A DNA stretch of 64,000 nt from Streptomyces sp. HUAS 15-9 (GTDB taxonomy: Bacteria > Actinomycetota > Actinomycetes > Streptomycetales > Streptomycetaceae): positions 8,308,001 through 8,372,000 of the forward strand of contig NZ_CP106798.1 in the NCBI RefSeq assembly GCF_025642155.1. Direction: 5' to 3'. The notes beneath the pieces were generated by a model. The model was given only the letters and a program-made list of their open reading frames with translations, did not search any database and was not told the DNA's origin. Below are positions 1-8,527 of the stretch, piece after piece (the first letter of the stretch is position 1; each line of letters starts with the position of its first letter). The translations under genes and the position numbers were made by a program.

Positions 1-1823
1 GCCCGGGCACCCAGCACCGGGAAGCGGAAGGCGCGCTTGCGGATGTCGGAGAACTTCTGCCGCATGTCGGCGAAGTCGATGTCCGGGTGCTCGTACAGCA
101 GCCACATCACCTTGGCGGCGTCCATCGGCGAGCCGCCGCCGAGCGCGATGATCGTGTCCGGGCGGAAGTCGTGCATCAGGCGGGCGCCGCGCCGCACGGA
201 TTCGATGCTCGGCTCCGGTTCCACGTTGTCGATGACCTGGATCGTCGTCGGCTCGTGGCGCCGCTGCAGGACACGGGTGACGCGGTCGACGAAGCCGAGG
301 CGGGTCATCGTGGCGTCCGTGACGATCGTGACACGGTGCACGTCCGGCATGGAGGCCAGATAGCGGATGGACTGCGGCTCGAAATAGATCTTCGGGGGCA
401 CCTTGAACCACTGCAGATTGTTGCGGCGCGCGCCGACCCGCTTGATGTTCAGCAGCTGGGCGGCGGAGACGTTGTTGGACACCGATGTATGCCCCCATGA
501 GCCGCAGCCGAGGGTGAGCGACGGCAGCAGGTTGTTGTAGATGCCGCCTATGGCACCCTGCGAGGACGGGGAGTTGACGATGATCCGTACGGTCTTCAGC
601 CGCCGCCCGTAGGCCTCGGCGATCGTACGGTCCTCCGTGTGGATGACGGCGCTGTGGCCCTGCCCGTGGAAGGCGACCATGTCGGCGGCGAGGTCGAAGC
701 CCTGCGCCTGCGAGCCGGCGCGCAGCACGGCGAGCACCGGGCAGAGCTTCTCGCGGGTCAACGGCTCGTCCGGACCGACGTGTTCGGCCTGGACGAGGAT
801 CAGCGAGGTGTCGGCGGGCACGGTGAAGCCGGCCTGTTCGGCGATCCACACCGGGCTCTGGCCGACGGCCGCGGCGTTGACCTTGGGTTCGCACCCCGAG
901 TTCGCGGCCTGGCCGGGGAACAGGAACGCCTCCAGCTTCGCCTTCTCCTCGGCGGTCGCCAGATGGGCGTGCAGGGTGCGGAACTCGGCCAGTGCCGCGT
1001 CGTAGACCTCCTCGTCCAGGATGACGGCCTGTTCGGAGGCGCAGATCATGCCGTTGTCGAAGGACTTCGACAGCACCAGGTCATTGACGGCCCGGCGCAG
1101 CTTCGCGCTCCTGTGCACATAGGCGGGGACGTTGCCCGCGCCGACGCCGAGGGCCGGCTTGCCCGCCGAATAGGCGGCCCTGACCATGGCGTTGCCGCCG
1201 GTGGCGAGGATCAGGGAGACGCCGGGGTGCCGCATCAGGACGCTGGTCGCTTCGACCGACGGGGTCTCGATCCACTGGATGCAGTGCTCCGGCGCGCCGG
1301 CGGCGATGGCCGCGTCCCGTACGATCCGCGCCGCCTCGGTGCTGCACCGCTGTGCCGAGGGGTGGAAGGCGAAGACGACCGGGTTGCGGGTCTTCAGCGC
1401 CATCAGGGCCTTGAAGACGGTGGTGGAGGTCGGGTTGGTGACGGGCGTGATCGCGCAGACCACGCCGACGGGTTCGGCCACCTCGGTCATGTCCTCGATG
1501 TCGTCACGGGCGATCACACCGACGGTCTTCATGGGCGCGATGCTGTGCGTGACGTGCTCGCACGCGAACATGTTCTTGGCCGCCTTGTCCTCGAAGACGC
1601 CGCGCCCCGTCTCCTCGACCGCGAGACGGGCCAGCGCCGTGTGCTGGTCCAGGGCGGCGACCGAGGCCTTCTTGACGATGTGGTCGATCTGCTCCTGTGT
1701 GAAGGCCTCGTAGTCGGCCAGTGCCTTGAGTCCCTGGTTGACCAACTGGTCCACGGCGATGGCGATGTCGGACGGCGCCCCGGCGGTGGCCGTGGCCTCG
1801 ATTCCGGCGTCGTGACGGGTCAT
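1..1823 (-). CDS. adhE: Bifunctional acetaldehyde-CoA/alcohol dehydrogenase AdhE (3' end cut by window edge)
   Basis: This enzyme reduces acetyl-CoA to acetaldehyde and then ethanol in the cytoplasm, reoxidising two NADH. About 607 residues are present of the roughly 870-900 usual for AdhE; the rest lies left of the window. The N-terminal aldehyde dehydrogenase half is complete, with the catalytic cysteine at residue 261 in NGMICASEQ. The chain then crosses the linker (VPPKIYFEPQSIRYL) into the iron-type alcohol dehydrogenase half, where the nucleotide-binding motif ALGGGSPMDAAK is visible. The iron ligands lie beyond the edge. The ATG at 1823 opens MTRHDAGIEA. It lies 180 bp downstream of the RaiA-like gene, on the same strand. 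Its partner by function is the pyruvate formate-lyase at 3407. Identification is secure; control by the DevR-type regulator is inferred from context. Confidence 0.95.
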   Translation of the reverse strand, partial: MTRHDAGIEATATAGAPSDIAIAVDQLVNQGLKALADYEAFTQEQIDHIVKKASVAALDQHTALARLAVEETGRGVFEDKAAKNMFACEHVTHSIAPMKTVGVIARDDIEDMTEVAEPVGVVCAITPVTNPTSTTVFKALMALKTRNPVVFAFHPSAQRCSTEAARIVRDAAIAAGAPEHCIQWIETPSVEATSVLMRHPGVSLILATGGNAMVRAAYSAGKPALGVGAGNVPAYVHRSAKLRRAVNDLVLSKSFDNGMICASEQAVILDEEVYDAALAEFRTLHAHLATAEEKAKLEAFLFPGQAANSGCEPKVNAAAVGQSPVWIAEQAGFTVPADTSLILVQAEHVGPDEPLTREKLCPVLAVLRAGSQAQGFDLAADMVAFHGQGHSAVIHTEDRTIAEAYGRRLKTVRIIVNSPSSQGAIGGIYNNLLPSLTLGCGSWGHTSVSNNVSAAQLLNIKRVGARRNNLQWFKVPPKIYFEPQSIRYLASMPDVHRVTIVTDATMTRLGFVDRVTRVLQRRHEPTTIQVIDNVEPEPSIESVRRGARLMHDFRPDTIIALGGGSPMDAAKVMWLLYEHPDIDFADMRQKFSDIRKRAFRFPVLGAR

Positions 1824-1877
1824 GGGGATACGCCTCCATTGACGAGAGCCGGCGGGGTCGGCCGGCTGTGCAGACCG

Positions 1878-1906
1878 GAGCGGCACCGAGAGGGCCGGTG
1901 CCGCTC
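1878..1906. promoter_or_regulatory. Stem-loop in the leader of adhE
   Basis: A perfect 10-bp inverted repeat (GAGCGGCACC / GGTGCCGCTC) flanks a 9-nt loop, between the stop of the RaiA-like gene and the adhE start. No T-run follows on either strand. It may be a GC-rich terminator for the upstream gene or a leader structure for adhE; sequence alone does not decide. Confidence 0.4.
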
Positions 1907-1999
1907 GTACTTCCCACTTTCGTGCGGCCCGGCCCGCCGCTCCCAGATGCCGATGGTCCCTGTCGGGGACTGACCGGCACGGCGGGCCAGGGTACTTGG

Positions 2000-2013
2000 G
2001 GCCCTACTGGTCC
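2000..2013. promoter_or_regulatory. Weak DevR-type palindrome upstream of adhE
   Basis: GGCCCTACTGGTCC matches 8 of the 10 fixed positions of GGGNCNNNNGNCCC. It overlaps the last codons of the RaiA-like gene, about 180 bp upstream of adhE. It is the weakest member of the set listed in this window and is kept only because adhE would be an expected target. Confidence 0.3.
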
Positions 2014-2405
2014 GATCCGGCCCCGGCCCGGCCGCCGCGCCACGGCGGCGGGGTGGCCGACCTGCGCGCCCCCTCCTTGCGGTGCAGGAACCGGTTCAGC
2101 TGGCCGCGCAGCCGGTCCGCCAACGCGTCCGCCAGTTCATGTGCCGTGGCCTCCCGGGCGTGCACCACGACGAGGGTGTTCCCCACCACGAGCTCCGCTC
2201 CGGCGAACCAGGGCTGCTCGGCGTGGTGCGCCACCGCCTTGACGACCCTCAGGGCACCGCGGGCGGCCGGCAACCCGGGGCGGCCGAGGACCGCGTCGAC
2301 CTTGGCCCGCAGATACGCGAGTTCTTCCTCGCCCACCTCGCCTTCCGTGCGCACCCGCAGGTCGGCGGTCGTGCTGACGTGAGTGCCGGTGTACTTGGCA
2401 GTCAT
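2004..2405 (-). CDS. Ribosome-associated HPF/RaiA-like (S30AE family) small protein
   Basis: A 133-residue soluble protein with a beta-alpha-beta-beta-beta-alpha pattern typical of the sigma-54 modulation/S30AE family. It ends with a helix (HELADALADRLRGQLNRF) and a basic, Gly/Arg-rich tail. Such proteins bind the 30S decoding region and silence ribosomes in stationary phase or hypoxia; mycobacterial DosR regulons carry comparable hibernation factors. The ATG at 2405 is preceded by AAGGAG at good spacing, which favours it over longer in-frame extensions. The gene lies downstream of the DevR-type regulator on the same strand, separated by 98 bp that contain two DevR-type palindromes. That suggests its own regulated promoter. 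Family assignment is moderate because the match rests on pattern and context. Confidence 0.7.
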   Translation of the reverse strand: MTAKYTGTHVSTTADLRVRTEGEVGEEELAYLRAKVDAVLGRPGLPAARGALRVVKAVAHHAEQPWFAGAELVVGNTLVVVHAREATAHELADALADRLRGQLNRFLHRKEGARRSATPPPWRGGRAGAGSDQ

Positions 2406-2467
2406 GGGATCCGCTCCTTGAGATCGTTGGGCAGATCCAGACTTCTGCCAGCACCCTCCGCGGTACA

Positions 2468-2481
2468 GGGCTGTCAGGCCC
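2468..2481. promoter_or_regulatory. DevR-type palindrome upstream of the RaiA-like gene, site 1
   Basis: GGGCTGTCAGGCCC differs at one fixed position from GGGNCNNNNGNCCC. It sits inside a longer 6-bp inverted repeat (CAGGGC / GCCCTG), 63 bp from the RaiA-like start. Confidence 0.55.
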
Positions 2482-2489
2482 TGGGGGTG

Positions 2490-2503
2490 GGGCCATCGGG
2501 CCT
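2490..2503. promoter_or_regulatory. DevR-type palindrome upstream of the RaiA-like gene, site 2
   Basis: GGGCCATCGGGCCT differs at one fixed position. It ends exactly at the stop codon of the DevR-type gene, 22 bp centre to centre from site 1 (two helical turns). Tandem sites at two-turn spacing fit cooperative binding by a NarL-family dimer. Confidence 0.5.
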
Positions 2504-3208
2504 TCACCGCTGAGGCGGACGGTCCTGGGAATCGGGTTGTTCCAGGTGGGAGGCGAGGACAGCGGCCTGGACGCGGCGCTGCACGCCCAGCTTGGCCAGC
2601 ATCCGTGAGATGTGGTTCTTGACCGTCTTCTCGGACAGGTAGAGCTTCCTGCCGATCTCGCGGTTGGTCAGGCCGTCGCCGATCAGGGCGAGGATCTCCC
2701 GCTCGCGCGGCGACAGGCTCGCCAGCTCGGCCGGCACCTCCGGGGTGCTCACGGGCTCGGTGCGCAGCGAGCGCATCAGGCGGGCCGTGGTCGCGGGGTC
2801 CAGCATCGACTGGCCCGAGGCGACGGTGCGCACCGCCGAGATCAGGTCGGAGCCCTTGATCTGCTTGAGGACATAGCCCGACGCCCCGGCCATGATCGCG
2901 TCCAGCAGCGCGTCCTGGTCGTCGAACGAGGTCAGCATCAGACACGCGAGTTCCGGCATCTGGCTGCGCAGCTCCCGGCAGACCGTGATGCCGTCGCCGT
3001 CGGGGAGACGGACGTCGAGGACGGCGACGTGCGGCCGCAGGGCGGGGCCCCGGGCGAGTGCCTGCTGGACGGTGCCGGCGTCACCGACGACCGAGATGTC
3101 GGGCTCCGCGTCGAGCAGGTCGGTCAGGCCGCGTCGTACGACCTCGTGGTCGTCGAGCAGGAACACGCGGATCGGGTCCTGCTCTGTGAAAGTGCGTGTC
3201 TGCGTCAT
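2504..3208 (-). CDS. devR: DevR/DosR-type NarL-family response regulator
   Basis: A 234-residue two-domain regulator. The receiver carries the acidic pocket LLDDHE and the phosphorylation aspartate D65 in [12 protein letters not shown]. The LuxR-type helix-turn-helix near residues 155-215 contains [17 protein letters not shown], which keeps the Lys-Lys-Asn residues that contact DNA in mycobacterial DosR. Overall wording ([32 protein letters not shown]) is very close to DosR/DevR. The ATG at 3208 was chosen because AAGGGA precedes it and because the receiver begins directly after; a longer frame upstream has no support. It faces the pfl operon divergently. No DevS/DosS-type sensor kinase is in the window, so the partner is either elsewhere or shared. 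Confidence 0.9.
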   Translation of the reverse strand: MTQTRTFTEQDPIRVFLLDDHEVVRRGLTDLLDAEPDISVVGDAGTVQQALARGPALRPHVAVLDVRLPDGDGITVCRELRSQMPELACLMLTSFDDQDALLDAIMAGASGYVLKQIKGSDLISAVRTVASGQSMLDPATTARLMRSLRTEPVSTPEVPAELASLSPREREILALIGDGLTNREIGRKLYLSEKTVKNHISRMLAKLGVQRRVQAAVLASHLEQPDSQDRPPQR

Positions 3209-3276
3209 GACGATCCCTTGTTCCCCGGATGCAAGGACGACAAACCGTCGGCCTCCATGACGATCGTCGCCTGCCC

Positions 3277-3304
3277 GGTCCATAAGTACCAGGCCGACAG
3301 GCCC
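3277..3304. promoter_or_regulatory. Two abutting DevR-type palindromes between devR and pfl
   Basis: GGTCCATAAGTACC (two mismatches to GGGNCNNNNGNCCC) is followed without a gap by AGGCCGACAGGCCC (one mismatch). Its reverse complement, GGTACTTATGGACC, is also close to the mycobacterial consensus GGGACTWWAGTCCC. The pair lies in the 198-bp divergent intergenic region, 103-130 bp upstream of pfl and 69-96 bp upstream of devR, and could control both directions, including autoregulation. Confidence 0.55.
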
Positions 3305-3406
3305 ACCGGCGCCCCCGCATGTGTCCCTGTCGGCACTCCCCGTGACCGTCACGAGCGACAAGGATCCGAAGTACAAGAGAGCGCTGAGGCGAGGAGAGAA
3401 CCGACG

Positions 3407-5665
3407 ATGACCGCAACCATGTCAGTCGGGAACCGCACGACGGACGCCTGGCGCGGGTTCACGGGCAGCCACTGGCGCGAGGGCATCGACGTACGCGACT
3501 TCGTACAGGCCAACTACACCCCGTACGAGGGCGACGCCCGCTTCCTGAGCGGTCCGACCGACCGCACGCGCGCCGTCTGGGCCAAGGTGAGCGCGCTCTT
3601 CCCGGAAGAGCGGCGCAGGGGCATCCTCGACGTCGACACCGCCACCCCGTCGACCATCACCTCGCACGCGCCCGGCTACATCGACCGGGACCGCGAGCTG
3701 ATCGTCGGCCTGCAGACGGACGCGCCCCTGAAGCGGGCGATCATGCCGGCCGGCGGGCTGCGGATGGTGGAAAACGGCCTCAAGGCGTACGGCTACGAGC
3801 CCGACCCCTTCGTGACCAAGGTCTTCGGCACCTACCGCAAGACCCACAACGACGGCGTCTTCGACGCCTACACCCCGGAGATGCGCGCCGCCCGCAAGGC
3901 CGCCGTCATCACCGGCCTCCCGGACGCCTACGGACGCGGCCGGATCATCGGCGACTACCGGCGCGTGGCGCTCTACGGCACCGACCGGCTGATCGAGGCC
4001 AAGCTGGCCGAAAAGGCCCGGCTGGACGGTGAGCCGTCGACCGAGCACATCATCCGCGACCGTGAGGAGCTCGCCGAACAGATCAAGGCACTGGGCGAGC
4101 TGACCCGCATGGCGGCGACATACGGCTGCGACGTCTCCCGCCCCGCCACCACCGCGCACGAGGCCGTCCAGTGGCTGTACCTCGCGTACCTGGCCGCGGT
4201 GAAGGAGCAGAACGGCGCCGCCATGTCGCTGGGCCGCACCTCGACCTTCCTGGACGTCTTCCTCCAGCGGGACCTGGACGAGGGGATCATCGACGAGACA
4301 CGCGCCCAGGAACTGGTCGACGACTTCGTCATCAAGCTGCGGATCGTGCGCTTCCTGCGCACCCCCGAGTACGACGCCCTGTTCTCCGGCGACCCCACCT
4401 GGGTGACCGAGTCCATCGGCGGCATCGGAACGGACGGCCGCCCGCTGGTCACCCGCACCTCGTTCCGCTTCCTGCAGACCCTGTACAACCTGGGGCCCGC
4501 ACCCGAGCCGAACCTGACCGTGCTGTGGTCGCCCCGGCTCCCGTCCGGCTTCAAGAGGTTCTGCGGACAGGTCTCGGTCGACACCAGTGCCGTCCAGTAC
4601 GAGTCCGACGAGCTGATGCGACCGTGCACCGGCGACGACACCGCGATCGCCTGCTGCGTCTCCGCCATGGCGGTGGGACGGCAGATGCAGTTCTTCGGGG
4701 CGCGGGTCAACCTCGCCAAGGCACTGCTGTACGCGATCAACGGCGGCCGGGACGAGATGACCGGTGAACAGATCGCCCCCGCCGCACCGCCGCTGACGGG
4801 TGAGTACCTGGAGTACGAGGAGCTGGCCGCCGCGTACGACCGGATGCTCGACTGGCTGGCACGGACGTACGTCAACGCCCTCAACGTCATCCACTACATG
4901 CACGACAAGTACGCCTACGAGCGCCTCGAGATGGCCCTCCACGACTACCCCGTGCACCGCTTCATGGCCTGTGGCATCGCCGGTCTGTCCGTCGCCGCCG
5001 ACAGCCTCTCCGCTGTCAAGCACGCGCGCGTGAAGGTCGTCCGGGACGCCACCGGACTCGCGGTGGACTACGAGGTGGAGGGGGACTACCCGGCGTACGG
5101 CAACAACGACGACCGCGCCGACACACTTGCCGTCGACCTGGTCGACTCCTTCATGGCGAAGGTGCGCAAGCACCCCACCTACCGCGACGCCGAACACACC
5201 CAGTCGGTCCTCACCATCACCTCCAACGTCGTCTACGGCAAGCACACCGGCAACACCCCCGACGGGCGGCGCGCCGGTCAGCCCTTCGCACCCGGCGCCA
5301 ACCCGATGAACGGCCGCGACCGGCACGGAGTGGCCGCGTCCGCGCTCTCGGTGGCCAAGCTGCCCTACGAGCACGCCCGCGACGGCATCTCGCTGACCAC
5401 GACCATCACCCCGGAAGGCCTGGGCCACCGCCCGGAGGAACGCGCCGGGAACCTGGTCGGCATCCTCGACGCCTACACGGCGGCCGGCGGCTTCCACATG
5501 AACGTGAACGTCCTGGACCGCGCCAAGCTCGAGGACGCCATGGAACACCCGGAGAACTACCCGGACCTGACCATCCGCGTCTCCGGATACGCCGTGAACT
5601 TCGTCCGCCTGACCCGTGAGCAGCAGCTCGACGTGATCAGCCGTACCTTCCACGGATCGCTGTGA
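3407..5665 (+). CDS. pflB: Pyruvate formate-lyase (glycyl-radical enzyme)
   Basis: Splits pyruvate and CoA to acetyl-CoA and formate without using NAD. The 752-residue product is the usual PFL length. The adjacent catalytic cysteines are C416-C417 in [12 protein letters not shown], and the radical glycine is G727 in RVSGYAVNF, 25 residues from the C-terminus as expected. The ATG at 3407 has GAGGAG upstream; an ATG four codons later is an alternative. The stop overlaps the GTG of the activase (GTGA), so translation is coupled. PFL is destroyed by oxygen once activated, so its presence in a presumed aerobic actinomycete argues for a real low-oxygen phase. Two DevR-type palindromes lie upstream. 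Acetyl-CoA from this enzyme would feed AdhE and the ADP-forming synthetase at 10627. Confidence 0.96.
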   Translation: MTATMSVGNRTTDAWRGFTGSHWREGIDVRDFVQANYTPYEGDARFLSGPTDRTRAVWAKVSALFPEERRRGILDVDTATPSTITSHAPGYIDRDRELIVGLQTDAPLKRAIMPAGGLRMVENGLKAYGYEPDPFVTKVFGTYRKTHNDGVFDAYTPEMRAARKAAVITGLPDAYGRGRIIGDYRRVALYGTDRLIEAKLAEKARLDGEPSTEHIIRDREELAEQIKALGELTRMAATYGCDVSRPATTAHEAVQWLYLAYLAAVKEQNGAAMSLGRTSTFLDVFLQRDLDEGIIDETRAQELVDDFVIKLRIVRFLRTPEYDALFSGDPTWVTESIGGIGTDGRPLVTRTSFRFLQTLYNLGPAPEPNLTVLWSPRLPSGFKRFCGQVSVDTSAVQYESDELMRPCTGDDTAIACCVSAMAVGRQMQFFGARVNLAKALLYAINGGRDEMTGEQIAPAAPPLTGEYLEYEELAAAYDRMLDWLARTYVNALNVIHYMHDKYAYERLEMALHDYPVHRFMACGIAGLSVAADSLSAVKHARVKVVRDATGLAVDYEVEGDYPAYGNNDDRADTLAVDLVDSFMAKVRKHPTYRDAEHTQSVLTITSNVVYGKHTGNTPDGRRAGQPFAPGANPMNGRDRHGVAASALSVAKLPYEHARDGISLTTTITPEGLGHRPEERAGNLVGILDAYTAAGGFHMNVNVLDRAKLEDAMEHPENYPDLTIRVSGYAVNFVRLTREQQLDVISRTFHGSL

Positions 5666-6399
5666 GCACGACGACGAAAGGCCGGATCCACTCCTGGGAC
5701 CTGTCCACCGGCGTGGACGGTCCCGGGACCCGGTTCGTCCTCTTCTTCAGCGGCTGCCCGCTGCGCTGCCTGTACTGCGCCAACCCGGACACCTGGCACA
5801 TGCGCGACGGCAAGGAGGTCACGGTCGACGAGGTGATGGCCGAGATCGACAAGTACCGGCCGTTCGTCACCGCGGCCGGCGGCGGAGTGACCCTCACCGG
5901 CGGTGAGCCGCTCCTCCAGTCCGCCTTCGCCGCGGCGGTGCTCCGGCGCTGCAAGGAGGCGGGACTGCACACCGCCCTCGACACCTCCGGCTTCCTCGGC
6001 GCCCGCGCCACCGACGAACTCCTCGCGGACGTCGACCTGGTCCTGCTGGACATCAAGTCCTTCGACGTCGGCACGTACCGAAAACTGACCGGAGGCGAAC
6101 TCTCACCCACCCTGAACTTCGCCACCCGCCTCGACCGGCTCGGCGTCCCGATGTGGATCCGCTACGTCCTGGTCCCCGGCTGGACCGACGCACCCGAACC
6201 CGTCGACGGCCTGGCCCACTTCGTCGCCGGGCTCCCCGCCGTCCAGCGCGTCGACATCCTTCCGTTCCACAGACTCGGCGCCGCGAAGTACGCCTCGCTC
6301 GGCATTCCCTTCCCCCTGGAGAACACCCCCCGCCCGTCCGCCGAACTCATCGAGCGGGTGCGAGAGCAGTTCCGTGCCCAGGGTGTGGCGGCCCACTGA
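5662..6399 (+). CDS. pflA: Pyruvate formate-lyase activating enzyme (radical SAM)
   Basis: A 245-residue radical S-adenosylmethionine enzyme that installs the glycyl radical on PFL. The 4Fe-4S ligands are C32, C36 and C39 in [12 protein letters not shown], the PFL-activase CxxxCxxC pattern. [14 protein letters not shown] is the SAM-binding GGE region. There are no extra ferredoxin-like cysteine pairs, so it belongs to the short PflA type and not the activases of other glycyl-radical enzymes. The GTG start overlaps the PFL stop by four bases. Placement directly after pfl makes the substrate assignment firm. Confidence 0.95.
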   Translation: MSTTTKGRIHSWDLSTGVDGPGTRFVLFFSGCPLRCLYCANPDTWHMRDGKEVTVDEVMAEIDKYRPFVTAAGGGVTLTGGEPLLQSAFAAAVLRRCKEAGLHTALDTSGFLGARATDELLADVDLVLLDIKSFDVGTYRKLTGGELSPTLNFATRLDRLGVPMWIRYVLVPGWTDAPEPVDGLAHFVAGLPAVQRVDILPFHRLGAAKYASLGIPFPLENTPRPSAELIERVREQFRAQGVAAH

Positions 6400-6441
6400 C
6401 CTGCTCAGGCCGCAGCGGTTCGGCAACAGGCCTTGCACACC

Positions 6442-6455
6442 GGGACGTTCAGCCC
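6442..6455. promoter_or_regulatory. DevR-type palindrome upstream of the first universal stress protein gene
   Basis: GGGACGTTCAGCCC differs at one fixed position from GGGNCNNNNGNCCC and has the GGGAC half-site of mycobacterial DosR boxes. It lies 120 bp upstream of the start at 6575 in the 175-bp gap after pflA, suggesting a new promoter for the usp-adh-usp group. Confidence 0.55.
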
Positions 6456-6574
6456 AACGGCCACCGACCTTCGGCATCCGGTGCGCCGCCCCGTGGAGCG
6501 CCAGAGTGAGGTGTGTCAGGCAACAGCCGAACACGACTCCGGAACCTGATTCCCCGCGCCAGAAGGTGGAGACC

Positions 6575-7480
6575 ATGCCCCGCACCGTCACCGTAGGTCT
6601 CGACGGCTCGCCCCAAAGCCGCGCCGCGGCCGAATGGGCAGCTCGCGAAGCCAAGTTGCTCGATCTGCCGCTGAAGATCGTCCATGTCTGGGAGCCGGTC
6701 CCCGAGCCCATGGCACAGGCCCCGCTGCTCGGGACCGAGACCCACCAGCACTGGACCGAACGCATTCCCCGCGAGGCGGCCGACGGCCTCCGTCTGCGCC
6801 ACCCCGGCGTCGAGGTGACCAGCGAGCAGCTCTCCGGCAGCCCCGGCGAGGCGCTGACCGAGGCGGGGAAGAGCGCCGAACTGCTCGTCCTCGGCTCGCG
6901 CCGCCTCGGCGGGGTCGGCGGCTTCATGGTCGGCTCCGTCGGACTGAGCGTCGTCGCCCACGCCGAACGCCCCGTCGTACTGATCAGAGCCGGTGAACAG
7001 GCTGCCGACGAACACGAGATGGACCCGGCGGGCATCCCGTCCGCCGCGACACCGTTCCAGCCCGTGGTCCTGGGCCTGGACACCGACCACCCAGACGAGA
7101 CACTGATCCGGTTCGCCTTCGACGCAGCCGTACGCCGTGGTACCTCCCTGCGCGTCGTGCACGCCTGGTACCCGCCGCCGTACTACGCATACGGCACACC
7201 CGCCAATCCCGCCCTCAACGAAGCGCTGGCCCTGAACGACGCCCAGAACCTGACCGTGGCGCTGCGCCCCTGGCGGCACAAGTACCCGGACGTCGAGGTC
7301 ACCGAGGAGTCCCGGTACGGCAGCCCCGCCGTGCACCTCGTCGAGGCCTCGCAGGCGGCCTCGCTGGTGGTCGTGGGCCGGCGGATCCGCCGCAGCCCCC
7401 TCGGCGCGCACATCGGCCACGTCACGCACGCCGTCCTGCACCACTCCACCGCCCCCGTCGCCGTCGTGGCCCACGGCTGA
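6575..7480 (+). CDS. Tandem-domain universal stress protein (UspA family), copy 1
   Basis: A 301-residue cytoplasmic protein with two UspA domains. The first, near residues 1-140, begins VTVGLDGSPQSRAAAEWA and keeps the ATP-binding signature LGSRRLGGVGGFMVGSVG. The second, near 160-300, has the weaker VVGRRIRRSPLGAHIGHV and may bind nucleotide poorly. Proteins of this kind are among the strongest members of the DosR regulon in mycobacteria and bind ATP or cAMP; the precise role is not known here. The ATG at 6575 follows AGAAGGTGGAG. It opens a same-strand run with the alcohol dehydrogenase 24 bp downstream. It is less similar to copies 2 and 3 than those two are to each other. Confidence 0.92.
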   Translation: MPRTVTVGLDGSPQSRAAAEWAAREAKLLDLPLKIVHVWEPVPEPMAQAPLLGTETHQHWTERIPREAADGLRLRHPGVEVTSEQLSGSPGEALTEAGKSAELLVLGSRRLGGVGGFMVGSVGLSVVAHAERPVVLIRAGEQAADEHEMDPAGIPSAATPFQPVVLGLDTDHPDETLIRFAFDAAVRRGTSLRVVHAWYPPPYYAYGTPANPALNEALALNDAQNLTVALRPWRHKYPDVEVTEESRYGSPAVHLVEASQAASLVVVGRRIRRSPLGAHIGHVTHAVLHHSTAPVAVVAHG

Positions 7481-7504
7481 CCCACTTGCTGAGGAGCAGA
7501 CATC

Positions 7505-8527
7505 ATGAAGGCAGCGGTCGTACGGGCCTTTGGTGAGCCCCTGGTGATCGAGGAGCGTCCGGATCCCGAGCCGGGCGCCGGTCAGGTGCGAATCCGGGTG
7601 GAGGCCTCCGGGCTGTGCCACACCGACATCCACGCGGCACACGGCGACTGGCCCATCCGGCCGAACCCGCCGTTCGTGCCCGGCCACGAGGGCGTGGGCG
7701 TGGTGGAGGAACTCGGCGAGGGCGTCACACACCTGAGGGTGGGCGAGCGGGTGGCGGTGCCCTGGCTGGGCTGGGCGTGCGGGCGGTGCGAGCACTGCCT
7801 GTCCGGCTGGGAGACGCTGTGCGAGCGGCAGGTCAACACCGGGTACGGCTGTGACGGCGGCTATGCGGAGAAGATGCTCGCCTGGGCGGACTTCGCGCAG
7901 CCGGTGCCGCCGGGCATCAGCGCGGTGGAGGCGGCCCCGCTGACCTGTGCCGGGGTGACCACCTACAAGGCGCTGAAGGTCGCACAGGTGCGGCCGGCGC
8001 AGCTGGTCGCCATCTCGGGGATCGGCGGGCTGGGGCATCTGGCGGTGCAGTACGCGAAGATCGCCGGCGCGCAGGTGGCCGCGATCGACGTCACCGACGA
8101 CAAGCTGGAACTGGCCGCCGAACTGGGCGCGGACCTGGTCATCGACGCCCGTACGGAGGACGTGGGCGAGGTGCTCAAGCGGTACGGCGGGGCGCACGCG
8201 GCGCTGGCGCTGGCGGTGAACGACGCCGCGTTCGAGGCGGCCAACGCCGGGCTGCGGCGCGGCGGCCGGCTGGTCATGGTGGCGCTGCCGGCACACGGCA
8301 CGGTGCGCGTCCCGATCTTCGACACGGTGCTGAACGGGACGTCGGTGATCGGTTCGATCGTGGGCACCCGGCAGGACCTGGCCGAGGTGTTCCAACTGCA
8401 CGCCGCCGGGCGGACACGGGTCATCTGCGAGACCCGGCCGCTGTCCTCGGTCAACGAGTCCATCGACGAGGTGCTGCGCGGACAGGTCAAGGCACGGATC
8501 GTGTTCGATCTCGGAGCGGGGCGGTGA
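7505..8527 (+). CDS. Zinc-dependent alcohol dehydrogenase (MDR family, AdhP-like)
   Basis: A 340-residue medium-chain dehydrogenase. The catalytic zinc site is shown by C38 in SGLCHTD and by H61-E62 in PGHEGVG. The structural zinc is bound by C92, C95, C98 and C106 in CGRCEHCLSGWETLC. The Rossmann motif SGIGGLGHLAVQYAK and an acidic residue after the second strand (AAIDVTDDK) fit NAD. It probably interconverts ethanol and acetaldehyde, or another primary alcohol, giving a second ethanol route beside AdhE. Its stop overlaps the GTG of the next stress protein (GTGA), so the two are translationally coupled. The substrate is inferred from family only. Confidence 0.93.
   Translation: MKAAVVRAFGEPLVIEERPDPEPGAGQVRIRVEASGLCHTDIHAAHGDWPIRPNPPFVPGHEGVGVVEELGEGVTHLRVGERVAVPWLGWACGRCEHCLSGWETLCERQVNTGYGCDGGYAEKMLAWADFAQPVPPGISAVEAAPLTCAGVTTYKALKVAQVRPAQLVAISGIGGLGHLAVQYAKIAGAQVAAIDVTDDKLELAAELGADLVIDARTEDVGEVLKRYGGAHAALALAVNDAAFEAANAGLRRGGRLVMVALPAHGTVRVPIFDTVLNGTSVIGSIVGTRQDLAEVFQLHAAGRTRVICETRPLSSVNESIDEVLRGQVKARIVFDLGAGR

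Noticed and set aside
2612..3406. N-terminal extension of pyruvate formate-lyase back to 2612
   Set aside because: The extension runs antisense through devR and adds 265 residues foreign to the PFL family. The ATG at 3407 has a ribosome site and gives the normal length.
3422..5653. 743-codon frame antisense to pyruvate formate-lyase
   Set aside because: Shadow of pfl, which has all catalytic residues; the antisense product has no recognisable domain and no ribosome site.
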